A stretch of 27,035 nt of DNA from assembly GCA_910578065.1 (NCBI GenBank), contig CAJTPB010000025.1, positions 1 to 27,035 of the forward strand, given 5' to 3'. This DNA is from an uncultured Christensenella sp. (GTDB lineage: Bacteria; Bacillota; Clostridia; Christensenellales; Borkfalkiaceae). The notes under the pieces are model-generated. The model was given only the letters and a program-made list of their open reading frames with translations, had not been told where the DNA came from and ran no database searches. The position numbers and the translations under genes were made by a program. The number at the start of each line of letters is the position of its first letter. The stretch's first letter is position 1. Below, one piece after another: positions 20,981-27,035 of the stretch.

Positions 20981-22177
20981 TCAGCACAGTTTAAACCCGT
21001 GCTGGCTAAGTTCTTGTTTGATTTGCGCAATGTGCGCGAAGTCGCGCGTTTCGATATCGATGCGCAGGAAGCACCCGATCACCGCACTGCCCGCGTTGGC
21101 GTGTTCGTGATGAACGCCCGTTACGTTTGCGCCGCAAGCGGCGATAATGCCGGAAACCGCAACAAGCTGCCCCGGTTTATCTAAAAGTTCGATATTCAGC
21201 GTGCACTGTCTGCCCGAAGTTAAAAGTCCCCGTTGTATTACGCGGCTTAAAATGGTAACGTCGATATTGCCGCCCGAAACAACGCAACATACTTTTTTCC
21301 CTTTTAATTGCGGAAGTTTTCCGGCAAGGATCGCCGCAACGGGCGTTGCGCCCGCGCCCTCTGCGATCATCTTTTGCTTTTCGATCAAAGTGAGGATCGC
21401 CGTTGCAATCTCATCGTCGGAAACGGTTACGATTCCGTCTACGTATTTTTCGCAGTAATCGAAGGTATGCGTGCTCGGTTGTTTAACCGCAATGCCGTCT
21501 GCAATGGTAGAAACGGAGGGGAGGGCGCACACCTTTTTTTCGCGCAGAGAGTTCGCCATACTCGGCGCGCCTTCCGCTTGTACGCCGTATACCTGCACGC
21601 GCGGATTTACCGATTTTACCGCAAACGCCACGCCCGCAACAAGTCCGCCTCCGCCTACGGGCACGACGATTGCGTCTACGTCGATCATCTGCGATAAAAT
21701 TTCCAGCCCGATGGTGCCTTGCCCCGCGATTACTTCTTCATCGTCGAAGGGGTGAATAAAGGTATAGCCCCTTTCTTTTTGCAGTTCGATGGCGCGCTCG
21801 TACGCGTCGTCGTATACGCCGTGCACAAGGCAGATTTCCGCGCCGTAGGCGCGCGTCGCTTCCACTTTGGAAATGGGCGCGCCGTCGGGCAGGCATATCA
21901 GCGAAAAAATGCCGTTTTTCGCCGCCGCCAGCGCAACGCCCTGCGCGTGGTTGCCCGCCGAACACGCAATAACGCCTTTCGCCTTTTCTTCGGGGGAAAG
22001 GGAGGCGATTTTATTGTACGCGCCGCGGATTTTAAACGATCCCGTTTTTTGCAGATTTTCCGTTTTTAAATACACTTCGCAATCGGCAGAAAGTTTGTTT
22101 GCGAAAATAACGTCCGTTTTATAGATCGCGTCCGCAAGTACCGCCTGCGCGCGTTTTACTTTTTCAATCGTAAGCAT
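20981..22177 (-). CDS. ilvA: Threonine ammonia-lyase (dehydratase) with C-terminal ACT-like domain
   Basis: A 398-residue PLP enzyme that turns threonine (and serine) into 2-oxobutyrate (or pyruvate) plus ammonia. PLP Lys is K49 in T-G-S-F-K-I-R-G-A; the phosphate-binding loop V-G-G-G-G-L-V-A-G is present, as is S-A-G-N-H-A-Q-G. The catalytic domain runs to about residue 320; the last 75 residues are a single ACT-like regulatory domain. This length and layout match the intermediate form of threonine dehydratase (about 400 aa), between TdcB and long biosynthetic IlvA, and could be catabolic. AAAGG is the SD, 7 nt before the ATG. Strong promoter at 22209-22237. Confidence 0.94.
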   Translation of the reverse strand: MLTIEKVKRAQAVLADAIYKTDVIFANKLSADCEVYLKTENLQKTGSFKIRGAYNKIASLSPEEKAKGVIACSAGNHAQGVALAAAKNGIFSLICLPDGAPISKVEATRAYGAEICLVHGVYDDAYERAIELQKERGYTFIHPFDDEEVIAGQGTIGLEILSQMIDVDAIVVPVGGGGLVAGVAFAVKSVNPRVQVYGVQAEGAPSMANSLREKKVCALPSVSTIADGIAVKQPSTHTFDYCEKYVDGIVTVSDDEIATAILTLIEKQKMIAEGAGATPVAAILAGKLPQLKGKKVCCVVSGGNIDVTILSRVIQRGLLTSGRQCTLNIELLDKPGQLVAVSGIIAACGANVTGVHHEHANAGSAVIGCFLRIDIETRDFAHIAQIKQELSQHGFKLC

Positions 22178-22208
22178 AAATATACCTTTAAATCGCTTGT
22201 TTTATGCA

Positions 22209-22237
22209 ATTATACACTTTATAATGTATTGTGTCAA
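22209..22237 (-). promoter_or_regulatory. Consensus sigma-A promoter of ilvA-ridA
   Basis: On the minus strand TTGACA (22237-22232), 17-bp spacer, TATAAT (22214-22209): both hexamers perfect. The leader is about 25-30 nt with an SD. The -35 lies against the end of the upstream GDPD gene. Confidence 0.9.
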
Positions 22238-22993
22238 TCATACAACGGTTTTTTCGGGAAGAAATCCTTCAAAAATGATGTTGTCGGCATATTTGCGCGC
22301 GTACGCTTCCTCTTGGGGGGTTCGCACAGTCCATGCGAGTTTTGCGCCTTTAAATTTTTCCGTTTCTTTGGTGGGGTAGTCGCAAAAAAGAAAGCTGATA
22401 AAATCGGGCTTAGACCAAAAATTCAAACTCATGTGTTTTACAAGGTGCGCTTTCAGCTTCCAAAACGCGCCTCCGCCGAGATCTGCCTTTTTGGGGTGCG
22501 CCGTGGCGAGGATCCCGCAGGGAATTTGCGGAAACAATTTTTTGCACCCCTTTACGTATGCGGGATGAAACGATTGCAGCGCGTACGTTCCGCGGTAATC
22601 TTTTAACTCTTCGGCAACTTTTTTAAGAAAGACGTTTGTTTTTGCGTTCGGCTGATGTTTCAGTTCGATCAACAGGGGAACGCGCCCGCCTATCCTTTGC
22701 AGTAAATCGGAAAGCAGGGGAATTTTTTCCTGCGAGTTTTTTAAGCGCAGCGAACAAAGCTGCGCATATGTGCAAGCGGCAACTTTTTTATCTACGCCGC
22801 ACATGCGCAGCAGATCGTCGTCGTGAAACAGCACAAGTTCGCCGTCTTTGGTCATCTGTACGTCCGTTTCGACGGAATACCCTTTTGCCGCCGCTTCTTC
22901 GAAGGCGGAAAGGGAGTTTTCGGGAATTTCGCCGCCGTGCAGCCCTCTATGGGCGACGGGCTGTGCCGTTAAAAAGGAAAAATCGTATTTCAT
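22238..22993 (-). CDS. Glycerophosphodiester phosphodiesterase (GDPD)
   Basis: A 251-residue TIM-barrel enzyme that cleaves glycerophosphodiesters to glycerol-3-phosphate and an alcohol. Catalytic motif A-H-R-G with H15 and R16, P-E-N-S-L-S-A-F (E25, N26), the metal ligands in V-E-T-D-V (E42, D44), the second catalytic His in V-L-F-H-D-D-D (H57) and a later I-E-L-K motif. No signal peptide, so it is cytosolic. The ATG has no SD; a promoter ends 6 nt before it. The stop codon abuts the -35 box of the ilvA promoter. Confidence 0.93.
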   Translation of the reverse strand: MKYDFSFLTAQPVAHRGLHGGEIPENSLSAFEEAAAKGYSVETDVQMTKDGELVLFHDDDLLRMCGVDKKVAACTYAQLCSLRLKNSQEKIPLLSDLLQRIGGRVPLLIELKHQPNAKTNVFLKKVAEELKDYRGTYALQSFHPAYVKGCKKLFPQIPCGILATAHPKKADLGGGAFWKLKAHLVKHMSLNFWSKPDFISFLFCDYPTKETEKFKGAKLAWTVRTPQEEAYARKYADNIIFEGFLPEKTVV

Positions 22994-22999
22994 ACGGAT

Positions 23000-23029
23000 A
23001 TTTTACCACAAACGGCAAGTACAATGCAA
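23000..23029 (-). promoter_or_regulatory. Promoter of the GDPD gene, predicted leaderless
   Basis: On the minus strand TTGCAT (23029-23024), 18-bp spacer, TAAAAT (23005-23000), then 6 nt to the ATG, placing transcription start on the start codon. Confidence 0.72.
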
Positions 23030-23036
23030 GGAACGT

Positions 23037-23065
23037 TTGCAAATTCCGTAAAAATTTTGTATAAT
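23037..23065 (+). promoter_or_regulatory. Sigma-A promoter of lepA
   Basis: TTGCAA (23037-23042), 17-bp spacer, TATAAT (23060-23065). Its -35 is 7 bp from the divergent GDPD -35; the two -35 boxes form a TGCAA/TTGCA dyad. Confidence 0.8.
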
Positions 23066-23139
23066 ACAAACGGAAACCGAACTTGCAAGGGGGTTGTTTT
23101 TTCGTTGCAAGCGGTTTTATTTGATACGGAGAACGTTTT

Positions 23140-24951
23140 ATGGCGAAAGCGAATGAACTTTTACGCAATTTTTGCATTATTGCGCACATCGATCACGGCA
23201 AGAGCACCATTGCAGACCGCATAATAGAGCTTACGGGGCAGGTGAGCAAACGGGATATGGAAGAGCAGCTGCTCGACAGCATGGATATCGAGCGGGAGCG
23301 GGGGATCACCATTAAATTGACCCCCGTGCGCATGTACTATTCCGCAGACGACGGCAACGAATACGAATTTAATTTGATCGATACGCCGGGGCACGTAGAC
23401 TTTACCTACGAGGTAAGCCGTTCGCTTGCCGCTTGCGAGGGGGCGATCCTCGTTGTGGACGCGACGCAGGGGATCGAAGCGCAAACGCTCGCAAACGTAT
23501 ATCTTGCCTTGGAAAACGATTTGGAGATCATCCCCGTAATCAATAAGATCGATTTGCCTTCCGCGCAGATCGAAGAAACGAAAAAGGAAATCGAAGACGT
23601 GATCGGGTTAGACGCTTCCTGCGCGCCCTGCGTTTCCGCCAAAGAGGGCACGAATATCCGCGATATTTTAGAGGCGGTGGTCAAATTCGTTCCGCCCCCC
23701 AAAGGGGATACCGAAAGCCCTTTGCGCGCGCTGATTTTCGATAGCTATTACGATAATTACAAAGGTGTCATTTTATTCGTTCGCATTAAAGACGGCGCAG
23801 TAAAGGCGGGGGATAAAATTAAAACCTTCCTTTCCGAAAAGACGTACGAGGTAGTGGAAGTGGGCGCGTTTGCGCCCGGTCTGCAACCCAAAGGCGCGCT
23901 TGCGGCGGGCGAAGTTGGCTATGTCGCGGCAAGCATCAAATCCATTCAAGACGTTGCCGTGGGCGATACCGTAACGGGCGCGCTGAATCCCGCCAAGCAG
24001 CCTCTTCCCGGTTACAAAAAGGTACAGCCCGTCGTCTTTTGCGGCATTTATCCGCTGGACGGCAGTAAATTTCTCGACTTGAAAGAGGCAATCTTAAAGT
24101 TACAGCTGAACGACGCGGCGCTCATTTTCGAACCGGATAATTCGGTGGCGCTCGGGTTCGGCTTCCGTTGCGGTTTTTTGGGACTGCTGCACATGGAAAT
24201 CATGCAAGAGCGCATCGAACGGGAATTCAACCTCGAAATTATTACCACCGCGCCCTCCGTTTCTTATTTGGTGCACAAAACGGACGGCACGGAATTTTAT
24301 GTGGACAATCCTTCTCATCTGCCGCCCGCTTCCGATATCGAGTATATGGAAGAACCCATCGTTAAGGCGGAAATTTACACCCCGCCCGACTATTTGGGCG
24401 CGATTATGGATCTGTGCCAAGATAAGCGGGGCATTTATAAAGATATGGTATACCTCGACGCGCACCGCGTAAAGCTGGAATACCGCTTGCCCTTAAACGA
24501 AATCGTGTACGACTTTTTCGACGAATTGAAGTCGCGCACCAAGGGATATGCAAGTTTCGATTACGAGGTGGCGGGGTACGAACGCAGCAAACTCGTAAAG
24601 TTGGATATTTTGCTGAACGGGGAAGCGTGCGACGCGCTTTCTACTATCGTGCACGAAGATCGCGCGTATTCGCGGGGCAGAACGCTTGCCGAAAATTTAA
24701 AAGACGCAATTCCCCGTCAGCTGTTCGAAATTCCCATACAGGCGGCGGTAGGCGGAAAGATTATTGCGCGCGAAACGGTTAAGGCGGTGCGCAAAGACGT
24801 GCTCGCCAAGTGTTACGGCGGCGATATCACGCGCAAACGCAAACTATTGGAAAAGCAGAAAGAGGGGAAAAAGCGCATGCGCCAAGTGGGTTCGGTAGAG
24901 GTGCCCAGCGAGGTGTTTATGGAAATTTTAAAGACAAATAAAGATAAATAG
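23140..24951 (+). CDS. lepA: Elongation factor 4 (LepA), ribosome back-translocating GTPase
   Basis: A 603-residue translational GTPase, normal length. G1 A-H-I-D-H-G-K-S-T at 15-23, switch region G-I-T-I-K, G3 D-T-P-G-H-V-D-F, G4 N-K-I-D, then EF-Tu domain II, EF-G-like domains III and V, and the LepA-specific C-terminal domain ending K-R-M-R-Q-V-G-S-V-E-V-P. EF4 acts on stalled or mistranslocated ribosomes. ACGGAGA gives the SD. The leader is about 68 nt and contains a 7-bp hairpin, CTTGCAA (23082-23088) with TTGCAAG (23105-23111), of uncertain meaning. Followed closely by the MGMT-type gene and hemW; lepA-hemW proximity is common in bacteria. Confidence 0.97.
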   Translation: MAKANELLRNFCIIAHIDHGKSTIADRIIELTGQVSKRDMEEQLLDSMDIERERGITIKLTPVRMYYSADDGNEYEFNLIDTPGHVDFTYEVSRSLAACEGAILVVDATQGIEAQTLANVYLALENDLEIIPVINKIDLPSAQIEETKKEIEDVIGLDASCAPCVSAKEGTNIRDILEAVVKFVPPPKGDTESPLRALIFDSYYDNYKGVILFVRIKDGAVKAGDKIKTFLSEKTYEVVEVGAFAPGLQPKGALAAGEVGYVAASIKSIQDVAVGDTVTGALNPAKQPLPGYKKVQPVVFCGIYPLDGSKFLDLKEAILKLQLNDAALIFEPDNSVALGFGFRCGFLGLLHMEIMQERIEREFNLEIITTAPSVSYLVHKTDGTEFYVDNPSHLPPASDIEYMEEPIVKAEIYTPPDYLGAIMDLCQDKRGIYKDMVYLDAHRVKLEYRLPLNEIVYDFFDELKSRTKGYASFDYEVAGYERSKLVKLDILLNGEACDALSTIVHEDRAYSRGRTLAENLKDAIPRQLFEIPIQAAVGGKIIARETVKAVRKDVLAKCYGGDITRKRKLLEKQKEGKKRMRQVGSVEVPSEVFMEILKTNKDK

Positions 24952-24968
24952 CTCGTGCGGAAACAGCA

Positions 24969-25271
24969 ATGAATTTTTACGAAAGCGTGTACGAATATTT
25001 AAAAAGCGTTCCCAAAGGAAAGGTGGTTACCTACGGCATGATCGCGGCGGCGATCGGGTGTCCGCGCGCGTCGCGGCAGGTAGGCAACGCGTTGCACCGC
25101 AATCCGCAGCCCGTGGTAATACCCTGTCACAGGGTGGTAAACCGCGAAGGGCGGCTTGCGCCCGCGTTCGCGTTCGGCGGCGAGCAGGTACAGGCGGAAC
25201 TTTTGCGCGGCGAGGGCGTTGAAGTTATAAACGGCTGCGTCGATCTTTCGAAATATATTTGGAAAGATTGA
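24969..25271 (+). CDS. MGMT-type DNA-binding domain protein (O6-alkylguanine transferase or ATL-like)
   Basis: A 100-residue protein with only the C-terminal DNA-binding/active-site domain of O6-alkylguanine-DNA alkyltransferases. The reactive Cys is kept (C53 in V-I-P-C-H-R-V), as are the Arg-finger helix R-A-S-R-Q-V-G-N-A-L and the Y-G-M-I-A turn. Because P-C-H-R is intact, it may carry out real alkyl transfer, unlike ATL proteins where Trp or Ala replaces Cys; the missing N-terminal domain is typical of ATL-size proteins. It lies 17 nt after lepA and is probably co-transcribed. Only a weak GGAA precedes the ATG. Confidence 0.85.
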   Translation: MNFYESVYEYLKSVPKGKVVTYGMIAAAIGCPRASRQVGNALHRNPQPVVIPCHRVVNREGRLAPAFAFGGEQVQAELLRGEGVEVINGCVDLSKYIWKD

Positions 25272-25355
25272 TTAGTGCAAGTTTTGTTCGGGATCGCGCT
25301 TGGATCGGGGCGGGCTGAAAACGCCTATTTATGTAGAAACGACAAGGAGAAAAAA

Positions 25356-26465
25356 ATGGCGGGAATTTACATTCATATTCCTTTTTGCAAACATAAATGC
25401 ACCTATTGCGATTTTACCTCTTTTCCCAACCGCTTAAATTTTGCGGAAGCGTATTTGGCGTGCGTGATCAAAGAAATCGAAATGCGCGGCGAACAGTTAA
25501 AAGAGAAAACGTTCGACACGGTGTATATCGGCGGCGGAACGCCTTCCGTCGTAGCCCCCAAATATATTTACGGGGTGTTAAAGCAGGTGAAAAAGTGCTT
25601 TCGTTTGGCGGAAAAACCCGAAATCACCATCGAAATGAATCCCGGCACGGTAAGCGAACAGAAGATCGCAACGTATAAACGGGCGGGGGTAAACCGCTTT
25701 TCGATCGGATTGCAAACGGCGATCGACGAACAGCTCGAAGCGTTGGGCAGGATCCACAACGTGCGCGATTATCTTTATTGCGCCTCGTTATTAAAAGGAG
25801 AAAATTTTTCCGCCGATATCATGCTCGGTTTAAAAGGGCAAACGAAAGAGGACGTACAAAAGACGGTGGAAATCGCGGCGGCAAGCGGTGCAAAGCATAT
25901 TTCGATGTACGCCTTAACGCCCGAAGACGGCACGCCCATTTATACCGACTATTTAAACGGCGAACTGCCCGACGGCGACGAGGTTGCGGAATTGTACGAC
26001 TACGGGTATTCTTTATTAAAGGAAAAGGGGTATACCCGTTACGAAGTAAGCAACTTTTGTAAAAAGGGGTGCGAGAGCAAACACAATTTAAACTATTGGA
26101 AGCGGGGCGAATATATCGGTTTGGGCGTTTCGGCAAGTTCGTTTATGTGCGGAAAGCGGTTTACGAATACGTTTGATTTAGACGAGTATATAAAATGTAT
26201 TCTGTCGGGGTTTCTTCCCGTTATCGAAAGCGAAGACGTTTCGGCGGAGGACGCAAAATTCGAATACGTTATGCTTACCCTTCGTACCGTGTACGGCGTT
26301 TCGGCTGAGGGGTACAAACAGGCGTTCGGAAGCGATTGGAAAAAGGATTTCGAAAAAGCGTATCAAAAAACCGCGCAATATCTGCAAGAAGACGGGGATA
26401 TCACGCGGATCAAAGAAGAATTTTTATACGTGCAAAATCAAATTTTAACCGAATATATGAAATAG
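25356..26465 (+). CDS. hemW: HemW-like radical SAM protein (heme chaperone family)
   Basis: A 369-residue radical SAM protein. The cluster motif C-x3-C-x2-C is at C11, C15 and C18 with Phe following at F20 after Asp, the HemW/HemN form. G-G-G-T-P follows, then E-M-N-P-G, R-F-S-I-G-L-Q-T, and a C-terminal domain with H-N-L-N-Y-W, the HemW signature. HemW proteins insert heme into respiratory enzymes and were long misnamed coproporphyrinogen oxidases; no other heme gene is in this window. The ATG at 25356 has AAGGAGA 7 nt upstream, whereas the longer frame beginning at 25275 adds an unrelated N-terminus. Confidence 0.92.
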   Translation: MAGIYIHIPFCKHKCTYCDFTSFPNRLNFAEAYLACVIKEIEMRGEQLKEKTFDTVYIGGGTPSVVAPKYIYGVLKQVKKCFRLAEKPEITIEMNPGTVSEQKIATYKRAGVNRFSIGLQTAIDEQLEALGRIHNVRDYLYCASLLKGENFSADIMLGLKGQTKEDVQKTVEIAAASGAKHISMYALTPEDGTPIYTDYLNGELPDGDEVAELYDYGYSLLKEKGYTRYEVSNFCKKGCESKHNLNYWKRGEYIGLGVSASSFMCGKRFTNTFDLDEYIKCILSGFLPVIESEDVSAEDAKFEYVMLTLRTVYGVSAEGYKQAFGSDWKKDFEKAYQKTAQYLQEDGDITRIKEEFLYVQNQILTEYMK

Positions 26466-26488
26466 CAAAGCGGCGCAATTTACCGTAG

Positions 26489-26581
26489 TTCCCATAGGGA
26501 ATTTATTAAAATGCAAATAAAGAGATTCAGGCATAGCGTTAAGCTGTGCTTTTTTCGTGGACGAATTAGGCTACGCGTAGC
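26489..26581. repeat. Two short palindromes flanking the hemW terminator
   Basis: TTCCC-ATA-GGGAA at 26489-26501, and the perfect 12-bp palindrome GCTACGCGTAGC at 26570-26581. The second sits upstream of the promoter of the AT-rich gene and could be a protein-binding site or a trace of a DNA junction; nothing proves either. Confidence 0.4.
26531..26555 (+). terminator. Terminator of the lepA-hemW transcript
   Basis: GCATAGC (26531-26537) with GCTGTGC (26543-26549), one G-T pair, loop GTTAA, followed by six T residues. Confidence 0.88.
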
Positions 26582-26628
26582 ATAGTGAGATATAGATATG
26601 TTTTATATTTCCCGCAAAATTCAATCGG

Positions 26629-26657
26629 TTGCGCTCTTTCATTTTTTGTGATATAAT
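26629..26657 (+). promoter_or_regulatory. Promoter of the metallo-beta-lactamase-fold gene
   Basis: TTGCGC (26629-26634), 17-bp spacer, TATAAT (26652-26657); start near 26664 gives a leader of about 31 nt with AAGGA shortly before the ATG. Confidence 0.75.
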
Positions 26658-26694
26658 GACTGTAAATCAAACAGTAATTTAGCTTAAGGATACT

Positions 26695-27035
26695 ATGATC
26701 GATAGCGAATATAATGAAACAATAAAATCCGATGTTTTGAACTTCGGAAATAGAATTGTAAACTGTTGGGCGTACCGAATTGATAACGGATATGTCATTA
26801 TAGATACAGGCTATGAAAATAGTTATAGGAATTTCAAAAAGAAACTGAAAGCAAATAATATTAAAATTAATCAAATTAAATATTGCTTTATGACACACGC
26901 ACACGACGACCACGCCGGATTTATAAATCAGCTTTTGTTCGATAATCAAGAAGTGAAAGTCATTATGAGCGATAAAGGGATTGACACTTTACGCAAAGGG
27001 CAAAACTCTTTTGTCGGCGGTTGTACAAGTAAACT
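26695..27035 (+). CDS. MBL-fold metallo-hydrolase, cut by the window end
   Basis: The first 113 codons of an open frame that runs off the right edge. After two short strands (V-N-C-W-A-Y-R-I, Y-V-I-I-D-T-G-Y) comes the zinc motif T-H-A-H-D-D-H-A-G-F, the H-x-H-x-D-H of metallo-beta-lactamase-fold hydrolases, starting near residue 68. The D-T-G before it is also family-typical. Specific function cannot be given from the N-terminal part alone. AAGGA precedes the ATG by 4 nt. Base composition differs from everything upstream: 26701-26820 has 39 G or C in 120 bases (about 32 percent), and codons end mainly in A or T, suggesting recent acquisition. Confidence 0.85.
   Translation, partial: MIDSEYNETIKSDVLNFGNRIVNCWAYRIDNGYVIIDTGYENSYRNFKKKLKANNIKINQIKYCFMTHAHDDHAGFINQLLFDNQEVKVIMSDKGIDTLRKGQNSFVGGCTSK

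Noticed and set aside
26450..26525. A possible duplication of the hemW gene end (ATGAAATAG versus ATGCAAATAA about 54 nt later).
   Set aside because: Only about ten matching bases in AT-rich DNA; too weak to report.

Overview
The window reads as a chromosomal stretch from a strictly anaerobic, Gram-positive-type bacterium, most likely an uncultured member of the Clostridia. The evidence is a three-gene electron-bifurcating [FeFe]-hydrogenase operon, FeoAB iron uptake, many sigma-A-type promoters with 17-bp spacers, strong Shine-Dalgarno (SD) sites at many genes, and a BcrAB-like transporter with a two-component pair. Assignment below class level is a guess. No rRNA, tRNA, CRISPR array, prophage or insertion sequence was seen. 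Almost all of the sequence is intact genes.

Layout. 1-3570 (+): a Cys-rich DUF3795 protein, a DUF378 membrane protein, feoA-feoB and an RluA-type pseudouridine synthase. 3582-6507 (+): a self-contained metal-resistance unit with a promoter and a perfect 12-6-12 operator, an ArsR/SmtB sensor, and a Zn/Cd P1B-ATPase with three tandem metal-binding domains. 6694-12875 (+): adenine deaminase, RdgB, a YfcE-like phosphoesterase, then response regulator, ABC ATPase, permease and histidine kinase, probably one long transcript with a possible internal control point at 10143-10222. 13057-14461: a divergent pair, EamA exporter (-) and MmcQ/YjbR protein (+). 14622-18744 (-): hydC-hydB-hydA. 18745-19151: divergent promoters, an inverted repeat and a riboswitch-like leader in front of an SPFH/band-7 membrane protein (19152-20225, +). 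20226-20582: a terminator plus a three-copy hairpin repeat with an exact 114-bp period. 20583-22993 (-): ilvA-ridA and a glycerophosphodiester phosphodiesterase. 23140-26465 (+): lepA, a small MGMT-type protein and hemW. 26695 to the end: a truncated, AT-rich metallo-beta-lactamase-fold gene.

The most interesting signals are not in the genes. (1) The SPFH leader carries the conserved blocks of the yybP-ykoY (Mn2+) aptamer followed by a strong intrinsic terminator whose 5' arm overlaps the aptamer's closing helix, the logic of an ON riboswitch on a gene not usually linked to manganese. (2) At least four genes (ade, eamA, the MmcQ gene, the GDPD gene) have a sigma-A promoter whose -10 box lies 6-7 nt before the ATG and have no SD, so they are predicted leaderless mRNAs next to genes with ordinary leaders. 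(3) Gene ends in this genome appear to duplicate: the 3' end of the P-type ATPase gene plus its terminator, and the 3' end of the histidine kinase gene plus its downstream sequence, each occur twice as degraded tandem copies, and a related-looking tandem array sits between the SPFH and ridA genes. (4) FeoB has lost the guanine-specificity Asp of its G4 motif.
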